Made by a program: the position numbers and the translations under genes
Shown: piece by piece, positions 1 to 12,015 of the stretch
How the letters are laid out: each line of letters starts with the position of its first letter
How positions within the stretch are numbered: the stretch's first letter is position 1
The notes under the pieces: model-generated
What the model saw: the letters and a program-made list of their open reading frames with translations, nothing else
What the model was told of the DNA's origin: nothing
Databases searched by the model: none
NCBI GenBank assembly: GCA_001557505.1
Contig: LSAX01000007.1
Coordinates: forward strand, 682,001-746,000
Source of the DNA: Reticulascus tulasneorum
Lineage: Eukaryota > Ascomycota > Sordariomycetes > Glomerellales > Reticulascaceae
Direction of reading: 5' to 3'
DNA length: 64,000 nucleotides

Positions 1-263
1 TGGTCTATTCAGAGCAGGGTGTTTTGTACATCAAGCACCTCAGCAACTTGTAGAGTGTATCTTTCCACAAAATAACCACAGGCAACTTGCTGTTTTTCAG
101 GCATTTATCTCTGCACATTCAACCTATAATGCGATCGGGTTGTCTACCCTTTTGAACGCGATGTAAATACTACAACTGACCTGGAATGAGCTAAAGATGT
201 TTCCCCCTACCTATTCATAACGTCCTTACCAAAGCCCATGAAAATTTACAAAGCTCTATCAGC
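1..263. other. intergenic, 3' flank of the sirtuin gene
   Basis: No convincing coding frame is visible. The stretch holds the downstream flank of the minus-strand sirtuin gene and is AT-rich. Confidence 0.5.
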
Positions 264-1718
264 TTACACTATGATTTCAGGTAACGCCTGACCCGCCGGA
301 GTTCTTTTCGCCTTTCTGGCGAATTTGCCATCCCCGGTTGCACTTGGCATTGCGGTATCCTTCATCTCCACATCAGTGTGCGTCCCGTTATCAGCAGACA
401 GACTGTCCTGCTTGTTCACCTTCCACTCCCTAGTGTAAGGACTGTATTCAAGAAGATACAAGTTCTGTACATCGCGCTGGGTATCGTAATCAAGGACAAT
501 CTCCAGATTGGGCTCGCAGTAGTGTCCCATGAACTCAAGTTCCAGCTTCAGTTCCGTCCCGGGATCTAGGCTACCGCGAAAGTTGATGGTAAAGGGCTCG
601 GAGCGAGCGACGCGTCGGTTATACTCCAGCTTCACCGAGCGGAGGAACGTCACAGGGGTACCATCGACGTCGACGCCGCGAATGGTCAACTGGTGTCGCT
701 CATCCTCCTTCGTTTCCAGTTCGACGACTAGGCGGCGTCGGAGGACGAACGCTGGAATCGGGATGTCGAGCTTTTCCATCACGCGAATCATCAAGTCGTC
801 CGCCTTGGAGTAGATGCGAATATCTGACAGGTTGTCAATCGGCGTCGTCTGGAGGTTGCAAATGGCGAGTTCAGCATTCCGCCTTTGGCCGACGATTGCC
901 GGAATCCCACACGCCGGGGTCACCGTGAGAGAAGATCCGAGGACCAGGCAAAGATCGGCTTTTTTGGCGTGAGCACGAGCGAGCTTGATGGGCTGTGGGG
1001 GCAGATCTTCGCCGAAATTGACGATGCTATCCAGTAGGACTCCGCTGCATATGGCACATTTGCGTCCTGTTCGATGATCATGGACAGTCTTTTCGTAGGC
1101 GGCAACGGCTCGGAAGTCTACCGGAGCGTAAGAGTAACGATGCGGTGAGCGTGAGGGAGTCGCAACACATACCACGAATATACTCTTTCCCGCAGTCCTT
1201 GCAATACTCTCGATTGCTGTTGCCGTGCAGTTCAGATATCCTGTCCTGAGATTGGCAACAGAATAGTTAAGCTGGATGGCCACGATATTGATACAGTTGG
1301 GTTGACTTACAGGCAACATTCCACTTCTCCTGTGCAAACCATCACAGTTCTGGCTGATCAAGTACTTCAAGATGCCTCGGTTCTGCAACTCCACAAGTGC
1401 CATATGAGAAGGAGTTGGAATAGCCTGTAGCGTGCTGACGACCTTTGAAGTGCGCTGTCTTCCTTGAGCCCTGAGTGTCCAGGCGCCGTCTGGGCCGCGG
1501 AAGTCGGGAATACCTGTAACTCAGATGATTAGTCCCGGACAGGCCTGCACTTTGGGCACTTGAAGCTGACCGGCAGAAGTGGAGACACCCGCCCCTGTGA
1601 ATGCGATGAAGTGTTTGCTTTTGAGTATGTGATCCACGAGGACTTGGGCTTTTTGGTCAACCTCGGCGGGTGTTTCGAAACGCTCTTCCTCGCCGATTTT
1701 GGGGGCTGAATCGGCCAT
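264..1718 (-). CDS. Sir2-family NAD-dependent protein deacylase, SIRT6/7-like
   Basis: This is a nuclear-type sirtuin that would remove acyl groups from lysine using NAD+. I read four exons (1718-1571, 1513-1311, 1245-1173, 1117-264), all with GT-AG borders and phases that keep the frame, giving 425 aa. The NAD-binding motif TGAGVSTSAGIPDFRGP spans the first intron. QNCDGLH follows near residue 110, and ELHGN near 123 carries the expected catalytic His. Zinc cysteines are in CKDC and CAICSG. NFGEDLP and GSSLTVTPA complete the core. Known family traits: the spacing and the NFGE motif resemble the SIRT6/7 branch more than yeast Sir2. A C-terminal region of about 200 aa, rich in predicted beta strands and with GHYCEPNLEI, lies beyond the catalytic core. 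Start chosen at MADSAPKIG, the first ATG in this frame. Likely histone or chromatin target is inference. Confidence 0.9.
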
Positions 1719-2661
1719 GGTTGCAAACAGATAGTGCTTTCAATGAGGGAAGTTATACAAGGAAATAAATTTGATGGGAGAGTAGAATGGACATTTTATT
1801 ACGATTTCTATTGTTGTTATTGTTGGTGATGTGAACCAGACGGAAAGGGAAAGAGTCGCCAAGAAAATACCACGTGACTCGGCGGCTGCCTAAAAATTTG
1901 GCTCCTTCCAGCGCGTCAATGGGGCAACCGGCACTTATTGGTGGGGTGTTAGTACCTTCGTTAGCCCACTGGTATCAATCTAGTATTCCGAATCAACTAC
2001 GAAGTACCGTCTGCTTTCTACTGCTATGTAACAACCTTTCTAATGTACACTAGTTATCTTATCTTGGGATCAATTGCAGAATCAAAAGCCAGATGATTTA
2101 ATTATTAATAAAGGTCTCTCCGGCCATTTCCATATCCCAGGAATCAAAGCCACCCATGTCAACATGCATGCAGATTGAAGTCATAATAGTAACAGTGCTA
2201 AACCTAGGACCCGAAAGCTAAGAATGCCGGACTAAATTGTAGACTACTTTTGCAATAGCTACGTTCTTCATTCAAATATTAGCTTGGACTAACCGGGCTA
2301 TAGATCAGTTCTCAGGTCAGACACAGACCTCTGCCACCTGTCTAAGAGTGGTTTCGTATTTTATTGTCTATCATATAGTAATCATTGCCCTCAGCTCCTT
2401 GCAATGGAAAACCCATGCGTAATACTTTTTGCCGTATTTCAGCCCCAGGCACGATATTGGAGCTCAGTTTAGCACTTCCGTAATCGTCCTCAATGTAAAG
2501 CCTAATTATCTCATATGTCATATTGCCATCGAGCACTCAGTACATGAATGGCCAGGTGAAGAATTCCATTTGCTCCTTGGATTCACACTTGCCCGGCTTC
2601 ACCCAACTAGATACACACCCTAGATAGATCGCGAAAACCCACGCTACACTCCTTATGCTCG
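1719..2661. other. intergenic
   Basis: This holds the promoter of the sirtuin gene and the 3' flank of the AA8 gene. Only short frames without family features are present. I see no repeat or RNA gene. Confidence 0.5.
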
Positions 2662-3383
2662 TCATGTATTTGTAACGGAATCGAAATTGGTCGCCCGCGC
2701 AGTGTTGAAATTCAGGGTGAAATGATCATATGCGTCATGGACAGAGAAGTTGGATGCATTGTTAGCTGGTTGCGCAACCGAGCCAGAGTTACTATTCGAA
2801 GCGTAGCCAAGGTCAATACTAGTCCCGGAGGGGTTGATCGATCTCAGACGAGTAGAGGTGGTCCACTGACTGCACCCTTGGCAGACGGCGCTGAATGTCC
2901 AGTGTGTGCCATTCATACCGGTGTCCTTAAGTACGGTGTAAGTGGCACCGGTATAGGCGGTAGGCAGCCGATATTGGCTACATTTTAGCCACAAGTCAGC
3001 TTCCAAGTCCATTCTCACGAATACTGCAGGCGTTTGCCACAGCTATGGAAACAAATAACTTACGTTGTGTATCGGGATGACACTACCAGATTATTGCCAC
3101 TAGGCCAAGCAACAGTAAGTGGTGAGTTGATCATCGACCCGCCCCAAGAGATAGAAGCCCACCCCGTCGACCTTGGCGCTACGATCTGAATAGCGATGTC
3201 GTATGGAGCTGCTGTCGCCTCAGATGGAATTGCTACCCGATACGCAACATTCTTATAGTTGATAAACTCATTATAACAGAGCGATGTCGTCGGACTACAC
3301 CACCTAGCAGCTACATCGGCGTTCGCCGCCAAAGGAGTCGCAAGCACGCTCAACAGAGCAGATAATATAGTCGGAAATCTCAT
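2662..3383 (-). CDS. secreted AA8 (cellobiose dehydrogenase-type) cytochrome b domain protein
   Basis: Two exons (3383-3064, 2977-2662) give 211 aa. Residues 1-22 form a signal peptide (MRFPTILSALLSVLATPLAA). The rest matches the haem-binding cytochrome domain of cellobiose dehydrogenase: SWGGSM with M84 and NFSVHD with H187 sit where the Met and His axial haem ligands lie in that family, and a CQGC pair lies near residues 139-142. In CDH this domain passes electrons to lytic polysaccharide monooxygenases. Here it stands alone: no flavin dehydrogenase domain, carbohydrate-binding module or transmembrane anchor follows, and the frame stops soon after the cytochrome fold. The 86-nt intron keeps phase (phase 2). 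It is probably an extracellular redox partner; the partner is unknown. Confidence 0.88.
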
Positions 3384-5275
3384 CGTGAAGAGCGCGGACT
3401 AAAAGCTGCAAAGAAACAGCCAAGGACATTAGAGAATTGGGTAAAAGATGAAAGAGGCGGCCACATTAAATGCCACATATGCTTGCTCCCGCTTGCCCGT
3501 CCTAAAACCGCTATCGTTCTCACCTCAATTTCCTAGAAATAATTGAAGAGGCATTCATTTAGTGCCTTTTATGCGGAGGATCCGACTGCTAAAGTGGACG
3601 CATATTAAACGCGGGGGCTGGTGTGGGTGCCACAGCATTAATGTACCAGACATATGAGGTGAGACTATAACGATCGCACCATAAGATGAAGCTTCTGCGG
3701 GAATGTGCCGTGGATAAATGTCACTCCGGGGGGAGATAGGCGGTATATTACTGAGTATTTATATCTCTGAACTAGGCATCCGTATGAACGATGGCTTCCC
3801 GTCTGGTTTTACCCAGTCTGCGCGTCATGGGACACTCATTATTTAACATTTGAACAGAATGATCAAGTGATGGTGTGAGACCGATTCACACTTAATGAAT
3901 CTGAAAGTGAAGGGCCCTACTCCCCTGATTCGGAATCGAAGTTGTTACTCTGATAGAATGTCTCGGTGTCAATGTTACTGAGATCGAACGTCGAAAAACA
4001 ATCATGCGCTAGCCGGGCAATCAAACAACCTCTAAAATTGGTGCGGGCCATGCGGCTAGCAATGTTCCAGCAAGTGGAACGTTCAAACCATGCTAATTGT
4101 GGTTACATTCGCTCTCAAACACGTAGGATATAACACATTTCTGCGAGATTGCCATTGAAATGGTCATATTGGGAGATTAAGACAGATATCTCCACTGTTC
4201 TACTGCTGTTAAGCGGGAAGGGGGTAAGTCTTGAAGACACTGTTCGACGGATTATGAGGTAAGTCTGATAAGACGAAAGGCGCGCTGGATGTGAATGCGC
4301 AGTCGACTCCCTGTCAAGATAGATATCAAGTTAACCTCATTAATTTCGGGCTAGAAAACGGGCGTGAGGCTTCCTCTGGTTGAGATTATCCCTTCCAAGT
4401 TCATCAAAGGCGTCTGAGATACAGATAGTTTCCCTGGCATTCCGATCACTCGCCACGCCAGTGAGAGCTTCCTGGAGATTGTGAAAGGAGCTCACAAGCA
4501 TATTGTTACTCGCCTTGGACTTTTGAAGGATCTTCTCGTGGATGAGAGTAGGGGAGTTCCAGGTTGTCCACGTACGTGTGATTTGGAGCATTTTATCCAC
4601 CTAATCTCTCGCTCGGAACGGATTTCACGTATCCAGGATCTGCAGACACCTAGAGAAAGCTCAAAGTCTCTCTCGTCAATCTTCACTGGTTACTTAATAA
4701 TGTACCATTAAGAGAAGAGCAAAGCCGGCAAATTCTTCTGCCAAGGGAACTTGATATGGGAAACCCAGAGGCTAGGGTGTTCTTGAGAGGATTTCGAGAT
4801 TCTTTAGAGAAGGAGTTCGTAAACTAAGAGAAGGGAAAGCTTGCAAGCGTGTTAACATCTTGCGACATTCAGTTCTTCTTTGGGGCAGTTAGAAAGTAAA
4901 TCTAAACCCCTAAGGCATTATGGTATGGCTGCTAAATTTTAGCCGTTTCAAAGGCATTGGACATTAATTAGTGATTAGAGAGGCAGCGTGATATGTATGC
5001 ATCAGATGCCTTGGTAAAGGATGGGCTCTATACTACACTAGTCAGCTTCACTACAGACAGACTGACTTTCTCTTTTATCTCCTTGTCGCGGTCGGGATCT
5101 ACAATTCCTTCATCGTCCGCCACCAAGGTCTCATTAGTGCCCCATCTTTTTAACATCCTCATTGGCGACTCTGTTGGCTTTGGTTCTAATACCACATCCT
5201 TGTCCGGTAACGACGCTATCCACGGCCGCGGCAGATACGATGTGAGAGCCTGCTCACTTTCGACTGTTCAAACTG
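3384..5275. other. long intergenic region
   Basis: About 1.9 kb without a gene that I can support. Short frames occur on both strands (the longest near 4993-5469) but none shows a signal peptide, domain motif or splice structure. No repeats were noticed. Confidence 0.5.
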
Positions 5276-6606
5276 TTAGTTGCAGGCGCAGAATTCGTCG
5301 TCAGAATGCTTTGACTTACCCATCAACATGTACAACATCTTCAACACGGCCGGCACCCAAGTTGAAACAGCCAGGTACTGACCAATACCCCAAGCCTGGC
5401 CATCTACATATCCGTTCCGATCCGAACCTAGTGACATGGTATAAAGCAACATACCGCACATCCCGATGACAACCTGACCCACCCTCCACCGTTCAACAGT
5501 CCTTGGAGTTATTTTGGTCCCTAGCATGAGCTCCACGATGCGTCGAACTGGTATCAACGAAACAAACACACATATACACCAGCAGATTACGCTGAGAATA
5601 TCACGAAACTGTCTATAGAACTCATGGTCTTTCGAAACGTAACTCTGGCAGATTGAGCCGAAGAAGTCGAAGGGCTGGTGGTGCGGGAGCCAACGAAAAG
5701 CAAATATTGTGATGCTTATGCAGCAAGTCGCGTAGAAAGCTACCTGGGTCGTCACTTTCTTCCGTGAGATACCCACCCGCATATGCCATAGCGTCATGAC
5801 GGCTATACTGACGAATAGGGAGAGTGATTCCGAGTATACCGCGTCTGTGTAGTTCGCGCCATTGGCACGAAAATTCAGCGTTGCAATCTGGAGAGTGAGA
5901 CTGAACACGAGAGCGGCATCGAACACATCCTCTATGGTACTACGCAGAGCGTTGCAAATCCTGCTTTTGGCACATTCGTGGTTGCGGAGCCTTTCAGCTG
6001 ATCGGCAGTGAATATGGAAGAGTGTGAAGCAGGCGAATATAAAGGAGATCACGGATAGGATCGCGTTCGATATGAGTAACTAGAGGGAAACGAAAGGTCA
6101 GCTCAGGCAAATGCAGAACGAACTTTACAACGTACACCGAACCCAGAAACATCTGGATTGGATGCGTCCCCCGCAATAGCGCAGATTGATGGTGCACACG
6201 AAACTGTAAGAGTACGTAGGAACGCCGTTGTGGCTGCCGCGTCGTTCGTCGCGGCCTCAATCCACCACTCCGCCAACTCGCCGGACCGGACTTCGTTGAT
6301 GGGTGGTGGTAGTTCTGAGCGAAGGAATCCAAGCAAGGCATGGAATCCAAATTCCAGAGAGAGGGGCTCCTCCAGGTCTGACCCGCGACTGAGCGTGGCA
6401 AACATTGGCGCCGCGGAATCACACTGAAGCTCCCATCGCAACTTCATTTCGTCCGAAGCTGCACTCTCGGAATAACCATCATCAAATGTTTTGTCCCGCC
6501 AATTGACCAGCTCGATCATGCCGACTCTGTAGCCCGAAAGCAGACGAGGGTCGGACGCGTTGTAAACCCATGCGGCTGGAACGACCGGGTTGGCAATGGC
6601 TGCCAT
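5276..6606 (-). CDS. polytopic integral membrane protein, unknown function
   Basis: Two exons (6606-6136, 6079-5276; intron phase 0, 56 nt) give 424 aa. The first ~150 residues are soluble or lumenal and end in a cysteine-bearing segment CAPSICAIAG followed by NPDVSGFG, immediately before the first membrane span. I recall a 'C-x3-C ... NPD-x-x-G-x-G' signature just before the first span in many uncharacterised fungal membrane proteins, but cannot name the family. About six hydrophobic spans follow (for example ILSVISFIFACFTLF, VIGMCGMLLYTMSL), and the C-terminus is short and hydrophilic. No transporter or receptor motif was recognised. Start is the first ATG of the open frame. Confidence 0.75.
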
Positions 6607-8111
6607 CGCAACATGTCCTGCGACGACAGTGGATCAATCGAAGATCCTGCGGTACCCGAGGAGCAGCGTCGATATACGCGACACTCGTGCTCTTATGCCT
6701 ACGAAAGTCTCCACCGCAAACACAACGGCAAATTATTTGCGCGTGCTGGGGTTGCAGTGCTTCATTTTGCCTGATGTCTGGTAGCACGGAACCTGGCTGT
6801 CAACCAATTGTCAGACGACGGCAATTCTGGACCGTTGCGCCCCTAGCATGATTTACCTTGTCTGTGCCTCAGTTTAGCTTCTCTTGGTCTGGGAACTTAA
6901 CCCAACTTGGGCAAGAGATCTTGGAGAAACCTGGAACCGATCCCCCATCTGATCTAGGAAAAGGCGGCCCGGCGTCACGTCGGCCGTATGATTAGGCCAT
7001 AAGGACTCATGGCCCCTTGCGGTGATGTACTGTAGAGGGGCATGACAAGGGAAGCATATCTCTTCGAGTTCCCATTTGGAAAAGTGCGCACCGATCCCTC
7101 ATGGTGGATGCATCCATGCCCTAGATCCAGGCCCAAACAGACTATGTCATAGTCGTTTTTCGGGAACACTGCCACCTCGGGTCTAAAACAGGGGAGGCGT
7201 GGCACAAATCAGAAAGAGCCTCAACCGCCCTTTGACCCGGAGACAATTATATGAGCGGAAGAACTTGCAGTAGGTGCTGGTGCCCTTCGATTAAGATATC
7301 ATTGAACGGCGCCGCTCATCATTTAAATCCTGGCGCTCGCATCTATTGGGGTGGTATGTAATGCAACGCAGGCCCGAGCCGTGGTGCTGAGGGGTGAAGG
7401 GCGACGAGTCGGCACGCTTTAATTATTGCGGGGTATGCGCCTAAAACGTGCTGTTATTGCTGATTGTGTTCCATGATCCGCTAAAACCCGGACTTGGGGT
7501 CGGAGCCGGTAAAGGGCGAGTTCGTCACTGATATTCGGTATTCTGGGGGACTGATGCCCGTCTTGCGTGACGTCTGTCATCGGCAAAGTAGGCTTACAGC
7601 TTGGGTCCTCGGAGAGCAGTCTTCATTCCTAGTCTTTTTATGATCTCTTGAATCGATGCTCTGTTGTGGTGTCACTTGCTATACACATTTAACACTGTTC
7701 TAGGTATTCTACGGAATGAACTCCCCAAGTTCAATCACACTTTGTTGCAGCCACCCTTCACTCTGTCATATCTGACAATCTCTGCAGATATAACGCCTTG
7801 AACGTATACTTTTCACTAGAGCGAATACTGCATGTGTGGATACTTGCACTGTATTTTCTCACGCAACCTGCCCTTTTCAACCACAAAGGACCTTCGGCTG
7901 TAGACCGCGGGGGTATACTGCATTAAACCCCTAGCTTTCGGTGTCCTAGCTACAGTGTTAAGTTGGGCTATCATGTCTACTTCTGTGGCAAGTGTATTTC
8001 GAAACCACTCGGTGTGGGATCAGGCACAGCAGGGAGGATATTAGAGACGGAAGAAGGATCGGGATGACGGCGCAGACATTCGGACGTACAATTTGTTTGC
8101 CTCAAAGTGCC
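6607..8111. other. intergenic
   Basis: About 1.5 kb between the membrane protein and the end of the HET gene. Overlapping short frames at 6570-6850 lie antisense to the promoter of the membrane protein gene and look like chance frames. Nothing else is supported. Confidence 0.45.
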
Positions 8112-9386
8112 TTAGTTACAATTCCAGTCTGGGACAGCAGAACAAAACTCAGCAATGACCTCTGCCGTCTCTCGGTTGTAATCGATCTTGACACCACTTG
8201 AAACAGACGACGAAAACAACCCTAGAAGCCCATACACCTTGTCCTGTGGGAGTGAGCAGCTTGCGCGTCCTGCAAGCAAGTTAAGCTCCCGAATAGAATT
8301 AGCGTCCAGGAAACAGTCTGTGGTACCCGCTGTAGTCTCCAGCGTCCTCCATGTACTTGCAAATGCCAACCGGTCCAATCCCAGTTTGATTTTCTCCCAC
8401 GCTGCAGGGTGGAAGTCTCCAGGCTCAGAATGAACGAGGAGAATATCGCCGATCGCTTGTAGAGTTGACAAGCAGAGTTTTGACTCTCCCCAATATACCA
8501 TCGACGTTGTGGGGCTAACAGCAAGCTCCTGGATCGTCCATAATCGTGACCAGTACTCCCTCTGAAGCATCGATAGCAGCTCAACGCGGACCAGGTCTCG
8601 TAGATGCTGCTCACGGAAGCCAAACTCATCTGAGTCGTCAGAATCTGCCCAATAATGATCGTCAAATACGAGTTGATCAATATCCTCCACCAACTTCCTC
8701 AGCTTATAATCCTCCTCTTCTGCCGCTCCCCAGTCACGTTTTTGTACCCCAAGGAGCTCTTCCAGAGCCCGCTTTCCGTATGCCTTAAAGACTACCTCGC
8801 AGAGCAAAAGGCGTTCCCCTGGTTGGCTAAGCCCAGTACCCTCGAAATCGTCGTCACTCTTCGTCCAAACCGTTACAGAGAAAGCGTTGCCAAAAATATC
8901 CTTTATGCGCAAAATGTGGGCGTTTCGGTCAGCGATGTCTGCCTGGCTGATGCAAAGAGCGTCTACCCAGACCTTCAGGCCAAGTTGGCACTCGAAGCTC
9001 GATCGTAGATCCCGTAAAGCCGCCTCTAGATGCTTATTCACCGCTATGGCGATGCCGTCGAGGAAAATTGAAACTTTCTCAGCTGCGGGGTCCCCCCACG
9101 TGTAGCTTAGGCAAGTGTAATCGCCCCATGTGAATCTTGTAATCATGCTGTGAATCTCGTGCTGGGGCGTGTTAAGTGTGAATTCGAGCCGATCGCTCCA
9201 GGCTTCAGCAAGCTGGGATCTGCTCGTCGATGCATTCTGGTCACGAAAAGCGGCATATTCGGGCCTCCAGTCGAGTAGGGATACGTGTTGGAGTTTAAGT
9301 CGTATCGGGGTATATTCGGTAATGTTTTCGAAGGAGAGTAAGCGGATCTCGCTTTTGGATATGTCGAGGGGTCGATACTGATCCAT
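8112..9386 (-). CDS. HET-domain protein (heterokaryon-incompatibility family), short form
   Basis: Single exon, 424 aa. HET proteins trigger cell death on non-self recognition after hyphal fusion. Hallmarks are in order: TCLSYTWGD (residues 91-99), VWVDALCISQAD (139-150) followed by R-x-x-x-I-L-R-I-K-D-I-F (154-165), then VTVW (171-174). REYWSRLWTIQELA further on is also typical, as is DKVYGLLGLF near residue 390. The family usually runs to 600-800 aa with a variable C-terminal half; this frame stops soon after the conserved region. No downstream exon could be joined with confidence, so it is either a naturally short form or a 3'-truncated gene. It lies alone, flanked by gene-poor DNA on both sides. 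Confidence 0.85.
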   Translation of the reverse strand: MDQYRPLDISKSEIRLLSFENITEYTPIRLKLQHVSLLDWRPEYAAFRDQNASTSRSQLAEAWSDRLEFTLNTPQHEIHSMITRFTWGDYTCLSYTWGDPAAEKVSIFLDGIAIAVNKHLEAALRDLRSSFECQLGLKVWVDALCISQADIADRNAHILRIKDIFGNAFSVTVWTKSDDDFEGTGLSQPGERLLLCEVVFKAYGKRALEELLGVQKRDWGAAEEEDYKLRKLVEDIDQLVFDDHYWADSDDSDEFGFREQHLRDLVRVELLSMLQREYWSRLWTIQELAVSPTTSMVYWGESKLCLSTLQAIGDILLVHSEPGDFHPAAWEKIKLGLDRLAFASTWRTLETTAGTTDCFLDANSIRELNLLAGRASCSLPQDKVYGLLGLFSSSVSSGVKIDYNRETAEVIAEFCSAVPDWNCN

Positions 9387-10339
9387 AGTTCTTGCCTACC
9401 TCGATTGCTCGATGGATATCGTGACCAAGAGTAGGAAGATTAACATATTTGATGAGGGTGGGGATATTCTGCTTCAGCTGGTCGGGCTGGATAACGCCAC
9501 CTCCTCGCCTCTAAGCTTGGCTACCTTACTCAGCTAGACTTCAGTAATTATATGACGCCTGGAAGTGTCTCCCAACTCTTCAGCATTGCATGTAGAGAGA
9601 GTGGCGTCGCCGATTCGCTCCCCCGTTCTCGCTGTCAGCTAACGAAAAGTGTTACGATGTATGCTATATAGCTGTGCGAAGATCTTCACTCTTCGCAGTG
9701 TGCACTCGAAGAGTTCATACCCGCATGTGACGCGGCAACGCGTCGAACCAGCTGTTCAGGCGAAACTACGGCCAGACCATCAGTGGGTAGCATCGTGACA
9801 AAGCGAGCTTCGACGGCACCATTCAGAAAGCCAAACCCCATGTAACTATGGCAGATCAAGATTTTATCAACTTTATCGTAGCAGCGTTTGTTCACGAGGC
9901 AAGTCGAAACAGTTCCAGGTAGGCAGATAGTTTGAGTTTCCTGATGTTGAGAGTATATGGAATTAATATGACTTTACTGCTGACCAATCATTCAGAAGAT
10001 GTCGTTGCGTCTTGACGCCGAAACGGAGATATCTGGGCGATATCTCTATGCATGAAAGCAAGAAGTTTCGCTGGATAATATTTGACGAGCAAGTGCGAGT
10101 GTTGAATTACTTGGATCTAATGGAATTTCCTTCAAGCCAAACTCGCTGGATTTTTGCATGTCACACTTTTTGGTAGATTAATAACCTGCAAAACTTTTGC
10201 TGTTGGCTTTTCTTCAAAACTCTCGTCATGGTACATCCCTCCTACGTTTGGACTCCTGAGATAGCCCTCTTGTAGCCGACTTTAAATACCCCAGGCAGGA
10301 CAGTGTGAATTGCAGACTATTCAATCCCACAAACTGCCA

Positions 10340-10390
10340 AGGCGAAACAGTCTCGGGTTATAAATCCACAATGACATATATATTCGGTCA
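10340..10390 (+). repeat. dispersed short repeat, copy 1
   Basis: About 50 bp containing AATCCACAATGACATATATA and TTCGGTCA. The same order of words, with roughly 75-80% identity by eye and starting from GGCGAA-C-CAGTC, is found at 15855-15907. Origin unknown. Confidence 0.5.
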
Positions 10391-11926
10391 GTCATAATGT
10401 TTACTCTGTTGTAGCAGAGTCCCTGCTCCAGCTCCCAGACTTATTTAACTTCCATCATCATTGTTTAGCTGAGTTAAATTAAACCCGCCTTATGTAGAGA
10501 AAAGTCAAAGTTAGCAAGCTCTCCTGCATCAGTATAATGCCGCATAATGTGGTGGATCTGCCTAGCTCTGTCAATATTTCTATGCTGGTCGTCGTGTGGG
10601 ACATCATGATGTCGTGTCTCTATATACATAATAGCTTCATCAGCTTCACAAGTGAAACGGCATCTCTAAGTCATAGAAAGTTGATAATGAGGCAAAGTAG
10701 CAAGTAGATATCTTGGCAAGGAACACACATTAGGGCAATCCAATGACGCTCCTTTGTATGACTACCGAACAATGGAGTATCCTCCGCAAATGCGTAGAGT
10801 GGCACTCGAAATGCCCCATTAATAAATCACCGCCAACGCAATTAATCCTGCCGATAAGAGAAAACCCTTACCCAGAACTGTGGGATATTGCGGGGCGATC
10901 AAAGAAACTCTGCCCCAAGTCGATTTGGCCCTTACCATTGTAGGTAGCTCATATCAAAGCCTAGATTCGTGCAATGTTATTCGAGACGCTAATGGCTATG
11001 CTTACTTTCCACCTTACCAAAATGGACAATGATAAGCGCACAGACGGGCCCAAACATAGTCCCAGCCCTGCCATTGTCGTTCGACTCCATTAACAATGTT
11101 CCTTGACCATGGGCGTTATTGAAGTATCTTCAGGGCGTTCGGCCTTCATGACTCTACACGATGGGGCGCCCCATATTACAACCATCCATGTTATTAGACC
11201 AGGAAGCTGCCTATTTAAACCAGCATCGAGGTCATATTAGTCAGCTGCTATTCCCTACCAAGTTCCTGCAGCTGTGGGAATTGGGGAGCTATGACCAATT
11301 AGACAGTTTGCCAGTATCAACTAGCTTCACCTATCTCAGTGACTATGCCCTGCGGCTCTCCTCCGTGTATGATCTCACCCATTCGGCCAAGATAATGCCA
11401 TGGATGGACAGGGCAAAATGCGACTAGTCGATTCCGGGACCCCAGCTTAAATCTGGGTGCTACGCGAATGTTGCGCCAGAAGATGGGCAAGGCCATCTCA
11501 CTTACCACGACCAATCCACGGGATTCTACCGTAGCATGGCCGCAGAGGATAGCCTGGCATACACTGTTGGCATGAGAATCAACTCCTGGCATAGTAATCA
11601 GTCTTGGCTTGGGAGTGAAGTTTGGCATTTGATTTCACAGGCATCTACAAGTAGAATCACATTAATTAAAGCGGCGCCGAATATGTGTCCATATATTCTA
11701 TTTTTGTAATGAAGCCTGGGCAGCCTGGGGCATGCCCTAAGACAAACCCTGAAGATGTAGGATCGGTAGAATCCTTCGGGATCGCGCCGCAAAGGTTCCT
11801 TGCATTTGCAAACGTTCTAGAAGGTCTGCTACCAGCTTTTGATTAGCGTTATATTGTGAGCCAATGCGTAAAGATGGTCGTGCGAGCTGATGGCATCATC
11901 ATTTACTCGGCACACTGTCGGCCTGG

Positions 11927-11933
11927 TATATAA
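11927..11933 (+). promoter_or_regulatory. TATA box of the subtilase gene
   Basis: TATATAA lies 83 nt upstream of the chosen ATG at 12016, a normal spacing for a fungal RNA polymerase II promoter. Position and match are seen; function is inferred. Confidence 0.5.
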
Positions 11934-12015
11934 TAATCTGGCGCCTTGTATCATCCATCGGTCACCTCAGTAGAATCCCTCTCTCCACGATATCTCTCAG
12001 CAAGAAGAGGCCAAT

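Larger units (their letters stand above)
9387..12015. other. long intergenic region with a dispersed short repeat and the subtilase promoter
   Basis: About 2.6 kb without a supported gene. Bases about 10340-10390 resemble bases 15855-15907 (see the repeat entries). The last ~100 bases are the subtilase promoter. Frames at 11161-11427 and 11317-11628 overlap in antisense and have no recognisable features. Confidence 0.5.

Noticed and set aside
11161..11628. Overlapping sense and antisense frames of about 90-100 codons
   Set aside because: Neither has domain motifs, signal peptide or believable introns; antisense pairing is common by chance.
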